DNA of 64,000 bases from assembly GCA_017437045.1 (NCBI GenBank), contig JAFSBY010000002.1, positions 62,001 to 126,000 on the forward strand, in the 5' to 3' direction. Numbering within the stretch: position 1 is the stretch's first letter; the number at the start of each line of letters is the position of its first letter. The notes beneath the pieces are model-generated. The model was not told the DNA's origin and did no database searches. It saw nothing but the letters and a program-made list of their open reading frames with translations. The DNA is from Alistipes sp. Its GTDB lineage: Bacteria; Bacteroidota; Bacteroidia; Bacteroidales; Rikenellaceae. A program made the position numbers and the translations under genes. Below, piece by piece: positions 1-6,911 of the stretch.

Positions 1-100
1 CGGTCGATGCACCGGGGCGATCGGCCGTGAACGACTCTTGAGCTGCCGCGGGTAGGGTAGTGCCGAGAAGCAGTAAGAGGATCCATCTTAAATTTTTCAT
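1..100 (-). CDS. Secreted/outer-membrane protein, N-terminal part only
   Basis: The gene starts at base 100 and runs off the left edge. The visible 33 residues are MKN followed by a hydrophobic signal peptide (LRWILLLLLGTTLPAAAQ) and then a mature start containing ADRPGAST. A [A/T]DRP motif right after the signal peptide is typical of Bacteroidetes outer-membrane proteins of the phenol MetA-like transporter family, so that family is a guess from a short stretch. A weak promoter-like TTACTTTG lies on the minus strand at 165-172. Signal peptide and start are fairly sure; the function is not. Confidence 0.6.
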   Translation of the reverse strand, partial: MKNLRWILLLLLGTTLPAAAQESFTADRPGAST

Positions 101-399
101 ATCAAAATGGTGTGTAAGTGATTATTTCGTAACCGAGCGAATGGGGCAAATGGATTTATAAGAACAAAGTAACAAAAATTTACGTGTTATTCCAAGAAAT
201 CGAGCAATCTATCAACGCGGTAAATCATTATTTCCGGACGAATAGGGGATGGATTTCTGAGGATTTCGGTTGGCTCGATCGGCCTGCCGACTATCGCAGG
301 CGGTCTGTGATCTCATCGCATGATAGGGTTCACCCTCTTAAAAAGAGCCACTCGGAACCTCTTGATTCGTGTCGGGGAAAAGAGTTTTTTTATCAAAAA
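101..399. other. Intergenic region
   Basis: No convincing gene. An 86-codon open frame from 184 lacks a good start, has no recognisable features and runs through the tRNA promoter, so it is not called. The region carries the presumed upstream region of the minus-strand gene at 1-100 and a small hairpin-forming stretch near 280-305. Confidence 0.4.
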
Positions 400-431
400 T
401 TTGGAGAATTGATTTTTTCGCCTTATCTTTG
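400..431 (+). promoter_or_regulatory. Promoter of tRNA-Gly
   Basis: TTTG at 400-403, 20 bases, then TATCTTTG at 424-431 match the Bacteroidetes housekeeping promoter. The start would fall near 438, so the transcript includes the broken tRNA copy at 458 before the intact tRNA at 567. Confidence 0.7.
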
Positions 432-457
432 CACTCGCATTTGAGAAAAATGCTTTT

Positions 458-494
458 GCGGAAATAGCTCAGGAAAGTAGAGCACAACCTTGCC
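458..494 (+). pseudogene. 5' half-copy of tRNA-Gly
   Basis: The first 37 bases repeat the acceptor 5' strand, D arm and first half of the anticodon arm of the intact tRNA-Gly at 567 (GCGGAAATAGCTCA, then GTAGAGCACAACCTTGCC). The D loop is altered and the sequence diverges after the anticodon, with no T arm or 3' acceptor strand. It cannot fold as a tRNA. It sits in the leader of the intact gene and would be transcribed with it. Confidence 0.65.
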
Positions 495-509
495 CCAAAG
501 GAAAATAAA

Positions 510-566
510 CACATCCAACCTTGGCAAGGGGAGAGAAGCAAAGCAACGGTTAGGATGTGATTTTTT
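510..566 (+). promoter_or_regulatory. Hairpin with T-run in the tRNA-Gly leader
   Basis: CACATCCAACC (510-520) can pair with GGTTAGGATGTG (548-559, one bulge). Six T follow at 561-566, just before the tRNA. It looks like a long-loop terminator or processing hairpin. The loop contains CCAACCTTGGCAAGG (515-529), the exact reverse complement of 596-610 in the anticodon arm of the tRNA; because that arm is nearly palindromic it may also be a mutated direct copy. Confidence 0.35.
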
Positions 567-639
567 GCGGAAATAGCTCAGTTGGTAGAGCACAACCTTG
601 CCAAGGTTGGGGTCGCGAGTTCGAGTCTCGTTTTCCGCT
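567..639 (+). tRNA. tRNA-Gly(GCC)
   Basis: Complete cloverleaf. Acceptor GCGGAAA (567-573) pairs with TTTCCGC (632-638) and the discriminator is T639. The D arm is GCTC/GAGC, the anticodon stem CAACC/GGTTG has loop TTGCCAA with anticodon GCC, and the T loop is GTTCGAGTC. CCA is not encoded. Confidence 0.95.
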
Positions 640-673
640 CAAAGTCCAAAAGTTTTGAGGACAAAATCAAGCA

Positions 674-706
674 AAACCCTTTGAAATATCGTTTCAGAGG
701 GTTTTT
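674..706 (+). terminator. Terminator after tRNA-Gly
   Basis: AAACCCTTTGAAA (674-686) pairs with TTTCAGAGGGTTT (692-704) around a five-base loop, followed by T residues. It ends the tRNA-Gly transcript. Confidence 0.75.
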
Positions 707-771
707 CATTTGTTGTCGCTCGGTATCGCTCCGACTTCGTGGAGCCCCTACTCGACATAGCTAGAACCTCG

Positions 772-836
772 AAGTGTCCCTCCGAATATCCATCGTGAAA
801 ACAAGGGACACTTACTCCGAAATGAGGGGACACTTT
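772..836. repeat. Short inverted repeats upstream of the alkD remnant
   Basis: AAGTGTCCCT (772-781) and AGGGACACTT (804-813) are perfect inverted repeats; a third related copy GGGGACACTTT lies at 826-836. They occupy the place where the missing 5' half of the alkD-like gene would be expected. Origin unknown. Confidence 0.4.
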
Positions 837-915
837 GGACTTTGGGGCAAATTTATTTGACCATCAGTAAACTTTTCAGGCTGACAGTTGCCTACACTTT
901 CTAAAAAACAGTCAG

Positions 916-1365
916 ATGAAAAGTACATTCAGAATCCTATTCTATGCAAAGTGGATGGCTCGTGCTGACAAGGCGGCTCTGTTGGCATTTTTGGAGCGTT
1001 GGTTTGACTCCGAGTGTGAGTTTGAGGTGCGCTTTGCGGTGGTTGTGGCGATGTGTTATTTCCTTAACGAGGAGTGGCTTGACAAGGTTTTTGAGCGCAT
1101 CAACAGGCTCAATTTCGACCGCATAAAGTCAAAATATAAAACCATCAAAGTCAAACCAAAAGAGGCGCAACAAGGCACTGTGCAGGGCGCGGAGCCGTAC
1201 TATGTGCGAATGGGTGTTGCGTGGCTGTTGGCGACTGCATTGGCGAAGTTCCCTGACCAAACAAGGGCCTTTGTCCGCTCGTCAAACCTGCCTGCTGATG
1301 TAGTAAAACTCTATGTCCGCAAGGCCCGCGAGTCGTTCCGCACACGCACGGTCGAGGCGGTGTGA
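916..1365 (+). pseudogene. Truncated AlkD-like DNA alkylation repair protein (C-terminal part)
   Basis: The 149-residue frame matches only the C-terminal HEAT-repeat half of AlkD-like DNA glycosylases: EFEVRFAVVVAMCYFL, then YYVRMGVAWLLATALAKFP, then KARESFR near the end are family hallmarks. Full-length relatives are about 230 residues, so roughly the first 100 are missing, including HEAT repeats that shape the DNA cleft. About 20 extra residues (near 75-95) interrupt the usual spacing before YYVRM. It lies between the tRNA-Gly terminator and the accessory island, and its last 42 bases recur at 11138. Most likely a non-functional remnant; a shortened working protein cannot be excluded. Confidence 0.6.
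1324..1365 (+). repeat. 42-bp direct repeat, left copy (att-like)
   Basis: The last 42 bases of the alkD-like frame, from GCCCGCGAG to the stop codon TGA, are repeated without mismatch at 11138-11179. Flanking bases differ on both sides. Duplicated gene 3' ends at both edges of an accessory region are a typical product of site-specific integration, though no integrase is visible between them. Confidence 0.8.
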
Positions 1366-1372
1366 TCTATTA

Positions 1373-1438
1373 AACACACAAAGTTATAATCGTGATAACA
1401 TGTTTATCCTCTTGAAATAACGATTACAACTTTGTGTT
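1373..1438. terminator. Long imperfect hairpin between convergent genes
   Basis: Bases 1373-1393 (AACACACAAAGTTATAATCGT) pair with 1420-1438 (ACGATTACAACTTTGTGTT), with a two-base bulge and one mismatch. It lies between the convergent alkD remnant and AIPR gene and may end both transcripts. It begins seven bases after the 42-bp repeat. Confidence 0.45.
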
Positions 1439-1447
1439 ACGAAGGCT

Positions 1448-3205
1448 TTAATTATTCTTAAAAATATCCCAATTTAATTTGATATCCTTTCCGACTTGAT
1501 AGTTAAAGTTTTTGATAAACTTAACTGCGATGTCATTATAGTATTTTGAGTCAGTTTTCATAAAATTACTTACGCTTGTTACAGATCCGTCCTCAAAAGC
1601 CTTTTTATACGTATCGGTAACAATGTCGATTATGTCATATACAATTTGTCCAAGTTTGGTTTCTATGTCATCGGCCTTATAACCAGACAAAATAGATCCA
1701 AAGTTGAGGTCTATGTTTGCTAAAGTTCTAGGATTGTCTAAAATCTCTTGCTCTGTAATGGTTTCATTAACTAACATAGAGCATAATCCCATCAATGCAA
1801 ATAGTGTTTGTTTGCCATTCTTTAGAATAGTCAACTGATCGGGAGTGAGCCTGCTTGTCTTAAATTTAGACTCTATATCTCTATATCGATCATTGAGATC
1901 TATTAGATCCAATACAAATTGTTTCTTCTCTGGGTCTTTTTGATATTCTTCTTGATATATTTGCTTATATATATTTTGATTTTCAAATAGTGCTTTCTTT
2001 CCAGAACGAGATGTTCCTGGTTTCTGACATGCGAAAGACAAAATTAACTGTCCTAACTCATCATTCCCAATTTTAGTTTTTGGTTTGAAAGATGGTTTGC
2101 ATCCTCTCTTAATTTCTAGATAAATACCTTCGTCTTGAAGCCATTTTGCAAGCCGAACCATTTCCGGTGCATTAGATTTTAGATCTCGAGGATAAATTGG
2201 TTTTTGAGAGTTTGTTGCTTCTGCGATATCAGTAAAAAAATTGCTAGATTGTTTTTCATCTTTGGTTGCAACAATTTTACACGGAAGATAAAATTCTTGG
2301 GAATTGCCCTTATGTGTTGCTATTAGATGAGTTGTTTGTCCACCATTAACTATTGAGAAATTAGAAAGATGAATCTTGTTTCCATCTATCTGATAATCTT
2401 CGCAAGCTATAATTATACCATTATTCAAAAACCAAAAATTTTCTCTATTAGAACTTAACGTCTTTTTAATGCCATTGTCTACTAGAGTGTTTCGAATATA
2501 TCTGCGAATATTTAGATCGAAAAGACCTGCACTATAGAATTTGTTATAGAGTTGAATGATTGATCTTGATGATATATTACACAGGACTCCTCGTGAATCG
2601 TTTGACTCGTAACGAAGATAATTACGTGGCTCATCAATATTCACTTTAGCTTCCTTTACAGTTTCAAGAGAACCTTTTATCTTTTGAATCTGCTGCTCAA
2701 TATCTTCTACTGTATCGATAATAGCACAGTCTAGAGGATATTTGGGAGATAAATTTTCTATTTTTCTCTTAATGGTATCTGTATCTATATCTGCAATGGT
2801 AAATAATCTATATTCAACATTCCCTGAATTATCATCAGGCAGACGATCAATTGCATCTTGCAGTGTTTGTTTGAGTATATTGTTATATGCCCCGGTATTA
2901 CTACGCATGAAGTTCTCAACCGTGCTATGCATCTTGTTAAATTCTGCATTAATATCCTCACAGGATAGAGAGGCTGTGTATTTAGCTTGACAGACAATGA
3001 CTTTCTCATCCTCTTCGTCATAATGCAAAAAATCTATACCTCCATCATTTGGTCCATCTGTCACAACTTGTTCATAGAAATTGATGCCAAAATAATATTT
3101 TAAAAGCATGTGGCTAAATGCTTTGTCTTCAGATATAGCCACTTTATTCAATGAATAGATCTTCTCAATAGCAAGTTGAATTTCTGATTTAATAATCTCA
3201 CTCAT
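1448..3205 (-). CDS. AIPR-family protein (abortive phage infection type) with PD-(D/E)XK-like N-terminus
   Basis: 585 residues. The middle carries the AIPR signature: FWFLNNGI at 257-264 and NGGQTT at 287-292. The N-terminus has a restriction-nuclease-like motif: D50, GGID at 55-58, and Q73-A-K75 after a hydrophobic strand (VIVC). AIPR proteins are linked to abortive phage infection and often sit near restriction or defence genes. A promoter lies at 3238-3245, and the gene ends at the 1373-1438 hairpin. AT-rich codon use differs from the chromosomal backbone, suggesting transfer. Family assignment is good; activity and target are unknown. Confidence 0.8.
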   Translation of the reverse strand: MSEIIKSEIQLAIEKIYSLNKVAISEDKAFSHMLLKYYFGINFYEQVVTDGPNDGGIDFLHYDEEDEKVIVCQAKYTASLSCEDINAEFNKMHSTVENFMRSNTGAYNNILKQTLQDAIDRLPDDNSGNVEYRLFTIADIDTDTIKRKIENLSPKYPLDCAIIDTVEDIEQQIQKIKGSLETVKEAKVNIDEPRNYLRYESNDSRGVLCNISSRSIIQLYNKFYSAGLFDLNIRRYIRNTLVDNGIKKTLSSNRENFWFLNNGIIIACEDYQIDGNKIHLSNFSIVNGGQTTHLIATHKGNSQEFYLPCKIVATKDEKQSSNFFTDIAEATNSQKPIYPRDLKSNAPEMVRLAKWLQDEGIYLEIKRGCKPSFKPKTKIGNDELGQLILSFACQKPGTSRSGKKALFENQNIYKQIYQEEYQKDPEKKQFVLDLIDLNDRYRDIESKFKTSRLTPDQLTILKNGKQTLFALMGLCSMLVNETITEQEILDNPRTLANIDLNFGSILSGYKADDIETKLGQIVYDIIDIVTDTYKKAFEDGSVTSVSNFMKTDSKYYNDIAVKFIKNFNYQVGKDIKLNWDIFKNN

Positions 3206-3237
3206 CGCATATCATGTTTTTAAATATTCTACTCTCA

Positions 3238-3245
3238 CAAAGGTA
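3238..3245 (-). promoter_or_regulatory. -7 element for the AIPR gene
   Basis: TACCTTTG on the minus strand, 33 bases before the AIPR start codon. No convincing -33 TTTG at the ideal distance. Confidence 0.5.
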
Positions 3246-3288
3246 GCAAATTATTCTCAAATGTCACAATCTTTTATTGAACGCTATC

Positions 3289-3651
3289 TCAATAACCTTC
3301 TATTTGCCATTTATCCATTAATTTCGCACCTCTATTGATACTTTGCAAAAGACTGAAACTACTTTTTATATTTATTAAAGCTATCTTTTGTATTCCTAAA
3401 ATGATTGTCGGATCATAAACTATTAGATTCAATATGAATGCTCTATTGTCAAGATAGTGTGCGTAGTTAGGATATTTTCGTACTATATCGCATCTACATT
3501 CCTCCTTCTGCATAAAGTCCCCATACAGTAAAGCCTGATTGATTTTATCAATATCCATTTCGATATCTCGGTTAAAATCATTTATTTCTTGCTGTGCCTC
3601 CGCAACCTCCTTTAAGGTTTCATTTATTCTTTTTATATTTTTATTTTCCAT
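3289..3651 (-). CDS. Hypothetical protein next to the AIPR gene
   Basis: 120 residues, not recognised. Residues 1-45 are charged and probably a coiled-coil helix (NETLKEVAEAQQEINDFNRD), followed by a mixed region with ECRCD and a hydrophobic stretch (AFILNLIVYDPTIILGI). No signal peptide. It is co-directional with and 83 bases upstream of the AIPR gene, but each has its own promoter. It could be a partner or antitoxin-like regulator of the AIPR protein; nothing in the sequence proves this. Confidence 0.6.
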   Translation of the reverse strand: MENKNIKRINETLKEVAEAQQEINDFNRDIEMDIDKINQALLYGDFMQKEECRCDIVRKYPNYAHYLDNRAFILNLIVYDPTIILGIQKIALINIKSSFSLLQSINRGAKLMDKWQIEGY

Positions 3652-3677
3652 ATTACAAATATTTAATTTTCATATTG

Positions 3678-3685
3678 CAAAGGTA
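3678..3685 (-). promoter_or_regulatory. -7 element for the 120-residue gene
   Basis: TACCTTTG on the minus strand, 26 bases before the start codon at 3651. Confidence 0.5.
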
Positions 3686-3834
3686 AGTCGTATTTAGATA
3701 ATGTAGAAATGTGCAACACACTTATTATATATTATTGATATTCAACATAGTTATTGTTGCGTATTGTTTTGTTTGTAACTTTTTTCTGTCTTGTAAACTC
3801 TTTGATATAAAAGACTCTAAACCGCACAAATAAA

Positions 3835-3999
3835 TCACTCTTCCCAAATGACATCTTTCCTCTGTTCTCTTTTGTGTAGTCGCTTGAGTATTAAAAGATT
3901 ATCCTTCCCAATATCCCATAGCACATTGACCATAAGAACGATAATAGTATAAACTAATCGACACAAACCAACTCTATGCGCTAACAGTTCTCTGTACAT
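3835..3999 (-). CDS. Possible 54-residue protein or gene remnant
   Basis: An open frame from ATG at 3999 starts MYRELLAHRV, has one hydrophobic stretch (LVYTIIVLMVNVLW) and a basic/acidic tail ending VIWEE. It is the only plausible coding content between 3652 and 4096. No family recognised and no clear promoter, so it may be a small membrane protein, a remnant or chance. Confidence 0.25.
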   Translation of the reverse strand: MYRELLAHRVGLCRLVYTIIVLMVNVLWDIGKDNLLILKRLHKREQRKDVIWEE

Positions 4000-4096
4000 G
4001 TTCTGAAGTCGAAATTATGAACAGTGGGAACGGCAGTGTTTCTCTCCGATTTTGGTGAACGATTTGAAATCCAATGTTATTTTGCGCAATACCTTG

Positions 4097-4153
4097 TATC
4101 GCATTGATTATGCGATAATTACGATGTTTACTATGTGCAGAAGTAAACATCGT
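4097..4153. repeat. Two perfect hairpins in tandem
   Basis: TATCGCAT (4097-4104) pairs with ATGCGATA (4110-4117) around five bases. Three bases later ACGATGTTTACT (4121-4132) pairs perfectly with AGTAAACATCGT (4142-4153) around nine bases. There is no T-run, so they are not ordinary terminators. The 12-mer TAAACCGCACAA occurs on both sides (near 3819 and 4196). A degraded small mobile element or a structured RNA are possible readings. Confidence 0.45.
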
Positions 4154-4293
4154 GAGTACTTGTTTTGTACAAATATTTCTGCGGTTTCCCGCCCTTAAAC
4201 CGCACAATAAAAACCCCAAAATCTCAGACTCAAAAAATATAACATTTCATATACATACAACCCCGCCTTTTGCGGAATTTGCAAAGAAAATAT

Positions 4294-4301
4294 TACCTTT
4301 G
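4294..4301 (+). promoter_or_regulatory. -7 element for the CAT-like gene
   Basis: TACCTTTG 26 bases before the start codon at 4328; a TTTG at 4269-4272 lies 21 bases upstream. Confidence 0.5.
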
Positions 4302-4327
4302 CGGCCCTTTATCAAAAAATTACAGCC

Positions 4328-4951
4328 ATGAGAGAGATAAATCCCCAAAAGACAACTCGTGCTTATGCCTTTGAGATGTGGATGCAGGCTCCGATGCCGA
4401 TGGTTACATTTTTCAAAACGCTTGATGTCTCGCGCCTCGTGAGAATTAGCCGCAAGCGAGGGCTGAAATTCAATATGTTGATGTGCTACTGCATTGGTCG
4501 TGCCGCCGTGCAGGTCAAGGAGTTTTATATGTTGCCCGTGGGCGATAAGTTGATGCAGTACGACACTATGGCTGTAAACACCATTGTTGCCAACACAGCG
4601 GGCGAGGTGAGTTCGTGCGATCTGCCTTATAGTGAGGATTTGGCGCAATTCAATAGCGACTACCTGCGCCTTACAAAGCAAGTGGCGGAGAGCTGCACCG
4701 ACCATGACCTCTCGGCCGAGAGTATGGTGATCGGCACCTCGGCTTTGGCGCAGTATGAAATTGACGGTGCTGTGGGTATGTATAGCGGCATATTCAACAA
4801 TCCGTTTATGGTTTGGGGTAAGTACAAGCGAGCGTGGTTCAAGACCACCTTGACCGTATCGTTCCAATTCCACCACACCCAGATGGACGGTGCTCATGCA
4901 GCCAAATTCCTTGATATCTTGCAGCGAGAGGTAGATATGATGGTGGGGTAG
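4328..4951 (+). CDS. Chloramphenicol acetyltransferase-like acyltransferase (CatA family)
   Basis: 207 residues, near the usual 210-220 of type A CAT trimers. The C-terminal active site HHTQMDG fits the family motif HHxxxDG with the catalytic histidine. N-terminal SRKRGLKFNMLMCYCIGRA fits the family's helix where CoA binds. These enzymes transfer acetyl from acetyl-CoA, but many chromosomal relatives have unknown acceptors, so a resistance role should not be assumed. Own promoter and terminator (4977-5007). Codon use is more host-like than the flanking AIPR and LRR genes. Confidence 0.75.
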   Translation: MREINPQKTTRAYAFEMWMQAPMPMVTFFKTLDVSRLVRISRKRGLKFNMLMCYCIGRAAVQVKEFYMLPVGDKLMQYDTMAVNTIVANTAGEVSSCDLPYSEDLAQFNSDYLRLTKQVAESCTDHDLSAESMVIGTSALAQYEIDGAVGMYSGIFNNPFMVWGKYKRAWFKTTLTVSFQFHHTQMDGAHAAKFLDILQREVDMMVG

Positions 4952-4976
4952 GAGAAATAATATGCGGGGTAATATG

Positions 4977-5007
4977 GAGAGAAAAAGTTTCGGCTTTTTC
5001 TCTTTTT
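4977..5007 (+). terminator. Terminator, copy 1 of an identical pair
   Basis: GAGAAAAAG and CTTTTTCTC flank TTTCGG, then T residues. The whole 31-base element recurs identically at 6593-6623 behind another gene. Confidence 0.8.
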
Positions 5008-5025
5008 TGTTTTTGAAATTATGCG

Positions 5026-5033
5026 TAACTTTG
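5026..5033 (+). promoter_or_regulatory. -7 element for the secreted-protein gene
   Basis: TAACTTTG, 29 bases before ATG 5063. Its position excludes the upstream in-frame ATG at 5021 as the translation start. Confidence 0.5.
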
Positions 5034-5062
5034 TGATTATAATAACTATAAACCATACTGCC

Positions 5063-5896
5063 ATGAAAACAAAGTTCTCAATTCTCAATCTTGTGCTCAT
5101 CATATTCTCTATGAGCCTATCGGCACAAGAGCGACCACAATATATAAAGAATCTTGAATCTGCGGGATTTAAGGTATTTTACATAGGAGAAGGTTATTAC
5201 AAATACCAAAACCTCACCTCGAATTTCGTCGTTCTCAAGGGTGATGGAACCATTATTGGAGAATTTACGGCAGTGGGAGAATTTAGAGATGGGAGACTAA
5301 GTATTGCACGTGGTTCCCAAGTGGTATCCTCTATGGGTAGGGTTACACAGTATGCATCTCATCGGGGTAGTACTTTTAGCTACGAAGATGTCGCACACAA
5401 GCTAATTTTAAGCAACTACGATATTGTTGATACAGATTTCAATTCAATACTCAAATTCCCAATTAACTCATTTGTCATATTCAGAGATGGTCTAGGATCG
5501 TTCGAAGATGCACACGCTGGAAAGTATAAGGGAAGAGATAACTTCCCTGCTTATCTATGTGGCATAATGGATATTAATGGGAATTTGATATGTCCGCCGA
5601 CCTTTGAGTTTATCACTGAAATACCTCTTGGAGGGTACTTTGTAATCGGGGACAAATATCAAGGAGAATTTGGCGTTTGCGACACTTCTGGCAATATAGT
5701 TATACCGATATCCAAAACATTCAAAAACTATCGCAGACTGATTAATAATGAGACCAAAGAGGAGACCTTTATTCTCACAATAGCCGCATCGGGGAGATAT
5801 GAAAAAGGAGCTTATAAGGTTAGTGAATTAGTAAAATACTATGCCCAAACACAAAATCTCAAAAAGGCTATTAGTCTATGCACGCCTATCAAATAG
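5063..5896 (+). CDS. Secreted protein with degenerate WG-like repeats
   Basis: 277 residues from ATG 5063, chosen because the promoter covers the earlier ATG at 5021 and because MKTKFSILNLVLIIFSMSLS forms a clean signal peptide ending SAQ. The mature part has repeated units of the type G-x-x-D-x-x-G-N-x-I-x-P, for example GIMDINGNLICPP and GVCDTSGNIVIP, resembling worn WG beta-hairpin repeats. Function unknown; probably periplasmic or exported. The reductase gene at 5938 follows after 41 bases and may share the transcript. Confidence 0.65.
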   Translation: MKTKFSILNLVLIIFSMSLSAQERPQYIKNLESAGFKVFYIGEGYYKYQNLTSNFVVLKGDGTIIGEFTAVGEFRDGRLSIARGSQVVSSMGRVTQYASHRGSTFSYEDVAHKLILSNYDIVDTDFNSILKFPINSFVIFRDGLGSFEDAHAGKYKGRDNFPAYLCGIMDINGNLICPPTFEFITEIPLGGYFVIGDKYQGEFGVCDTSGNIVIPISKTFKNYRRLINNETKEETFILTIAASGRYEKGAYKVSELVKYYAQTQNLKKAISLCTPIK

Positions 5897-5937
5897 TGGC
5901 ATACATCTTGAACGATTCGGAACAAAAACAGAGCGAC

Positions 5938-6573
5938 ATGAAAAAGATTGTGATTGTGGATGGTGGTCCGCGAAGGGATATGAATACCGCACAGCTATTG
6001 CAGCGATTTGCCGAGGGTGCGAAGTCGGTTGGTGAGGATGTTGAGGTGAAGAGCGTGCGACTATACGATATTGATTATAAGGGTTGTATGTCGTGTATGG
6101 CTTGCAAACTCAAAGGTAAGGCTTCGAACATCTGTCGCTTTCGGGATGCGCTCTCGCCCCTCTTGGACGAGATTGCCGAGGCGGACGGTTTGGTGCTGGG
6201 CTCGCCCATCTATTTCGGCGAGGTAACGGGCAAGATGCGTGCCTTCTTGGAGCGTCTGGCGTTCCCGTGGCTCTCGTACAACGATTACAGTCTGACCGCG
6301 CCAAAGCGTATGCCCGTAGTGCTTGTTGAGACGATGAACGGCACGCCCGAGCGCAATAATAGCAACCATTTCGGCACGATGGAGTGGTGCCTCACAACGG
6401 CACTCGGCGAGCCGGAGCGCATCATCGGCTACAACACTTGCCAGGTGGCGAAGTACGACAATTACGAACTCGGCAGCTTTTCCGAAGAGGCAAAACACGT
6501 TTGGCGCGATGCCCACTGGGAGGAGGATTTGCAACGAGCCTACGATGCCGGCCGCAAGATGGCGGAGCAATAG
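5938..6573 (+). CDS. Flavodoxin-fold NAD(P)H reductase (iron-sulfur flavoprotein-like)
   Basis: 211 residues. Starts MKKIVIVDGGPRRDMNT, the phosphate-binding loop of flavodoxin-like NADPH-dependent FMN reductases. KGCMSCMACK (about 43-52) is a cysteine cluster like that of archaeal/bacterial iron-sulfur flavoproteins and related quinone reductases, and GSPIYFGEVTGKMRAFLER is the family FMN-contact motif. ATG 5938 is preferred over 5878 because the earlier start overlaps the upstream gene and adds 20 unrelated residues. Cytosolic redox role; substrate unknown. Terminator at 6593. Confidence 0.8.
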   Translation: MKKIVIVDGGPRRDMNTAQLLQRFAEGAKSVGEDVEVKSVRLYDIDYKGCMSCMACKLKGKASNICRFRDALSPLLDEIAEADGLVLGSPIYFGEVTGKMRAFLERLAFPWLSYNDYSLTAPKRMPVVLVETMNGTPERNNSNHFGTMEWCLTTALGEPERIIGYNTCQVAKYDNYELGSFSEEAKHVWRDAHWEEDLQRAYDAGRKMAEQ

Positions 6574-6592
6574 AGGCTGCAATTGTGGATTA

Positions 6593-6623
6593 GAGAGAAA
6601 AAGTTTCGGCTTTTTCTCTTTTT
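6593..6623 (+). terminator. Terminator, copy 2 of an identical pair
   Basis: Same 31 bases as 4977-5007. It ends the secreted protein/reductase unit. Confidence 0.8.
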
Positions 6624-6656
6624 CATTGCCGATTGTCAGAAGTTGTCAAAAACTCG

Positions 6657-6681
6657 GGGTTACTTTGTCGCAAAGTAACCC
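6657..6681 (+). promoter_or_regulatory. Perfect 11-bp hairpin before the acidic mini-gene
   Basis: GGGTTACTTTG (6657-6667), loop TCG, CAAAGTAACCC (6671-6681). It ends 15 bases before ATG 6697 with no T-run directly behind it. It could control translation or transcription of the 46-residue protein, or be an extra terminator stem. Confidence 0.45.
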
Positions 6682-6696
6682 TTAAATGTTTTTGTT

Positions 6697-6837
6697 ATGT
6701 CACTTTGGGATTGGCTGCTTGCAGCATGGATATATGAGGAACTGTTCGATAATGACTCGGACAACACCTCGCACGACAATACTCGCGACTATGATTCGTC
6801 ATACGATCATGATGATTATGAGGAGGATTATTGGTAA
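6697..6837 (+). CDS. 46-residue acidic protein
   Basis: Starts MSLWDWLLAAWIYEELF, a tryptophan-rich amphipathic helix, followed by a strongly acidic tail rich in D, S, N, H and Y that ends DDYEEDYW. No cysteines, no signal peptide. Not recognised. The extreme composition could fit a DNA-mimic or small regulator, which is a guess. The frame is plausible because it is preceded by a hairpin, has an ATG and ends shortly before the next promoter. Confidence 0.45.
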   Translation: MSLWDWLLAAWIYEELFDNDSDNTSHDNTRDYDSSYDHDDYEEDYW

Positions 6838-6866
6838 TTCTCGACACCATGCATTGAAATAATGTT

Positions 6867-6874
6867 TAACTTTG
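6867..6874 (+). promoter_or_regulatory. -7 element for the LRR/DUF2130 pair
   Basis: TAACTTTG 37 bases before ATG 6912. No promoter is seen between the LRR gene and DUF2130, so it likely drives both. Confidence 0.5.
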
Positions 6875-6911
6875 TAAGAGAAAAGTCTTTTTGAATATAA
6901 AATATTTTAGC

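Noticed and set aside
184-444. 86-codon frame upstream of tRNA-Gly
   Set aside because: Non-ATG start, and it extends through the tRNA promoter; no protein-like features.
567-639. tRNA-Gly as attachment site of the accessory island
   Set aside because: The repeated half-copy lies only 109 bases upstream of the intact tRNA, and the far edge of the island carries the alkD-end repeat, not a tRNA fragment.
3974-4219. 81-codon minus-strand frame overlapping the tandem hairpins
   Set aside because: It runs through both perfect hairpins, lacks a promoter and overlaps the better 54-codon frame.
4247-5056. 269-codon minus-strand frame over the CAT-like gene
   Set aside because: The plus strand carries the HHxxxDG acetyltransferase with promoter and terminator; the antisense frame has no recognisable features.
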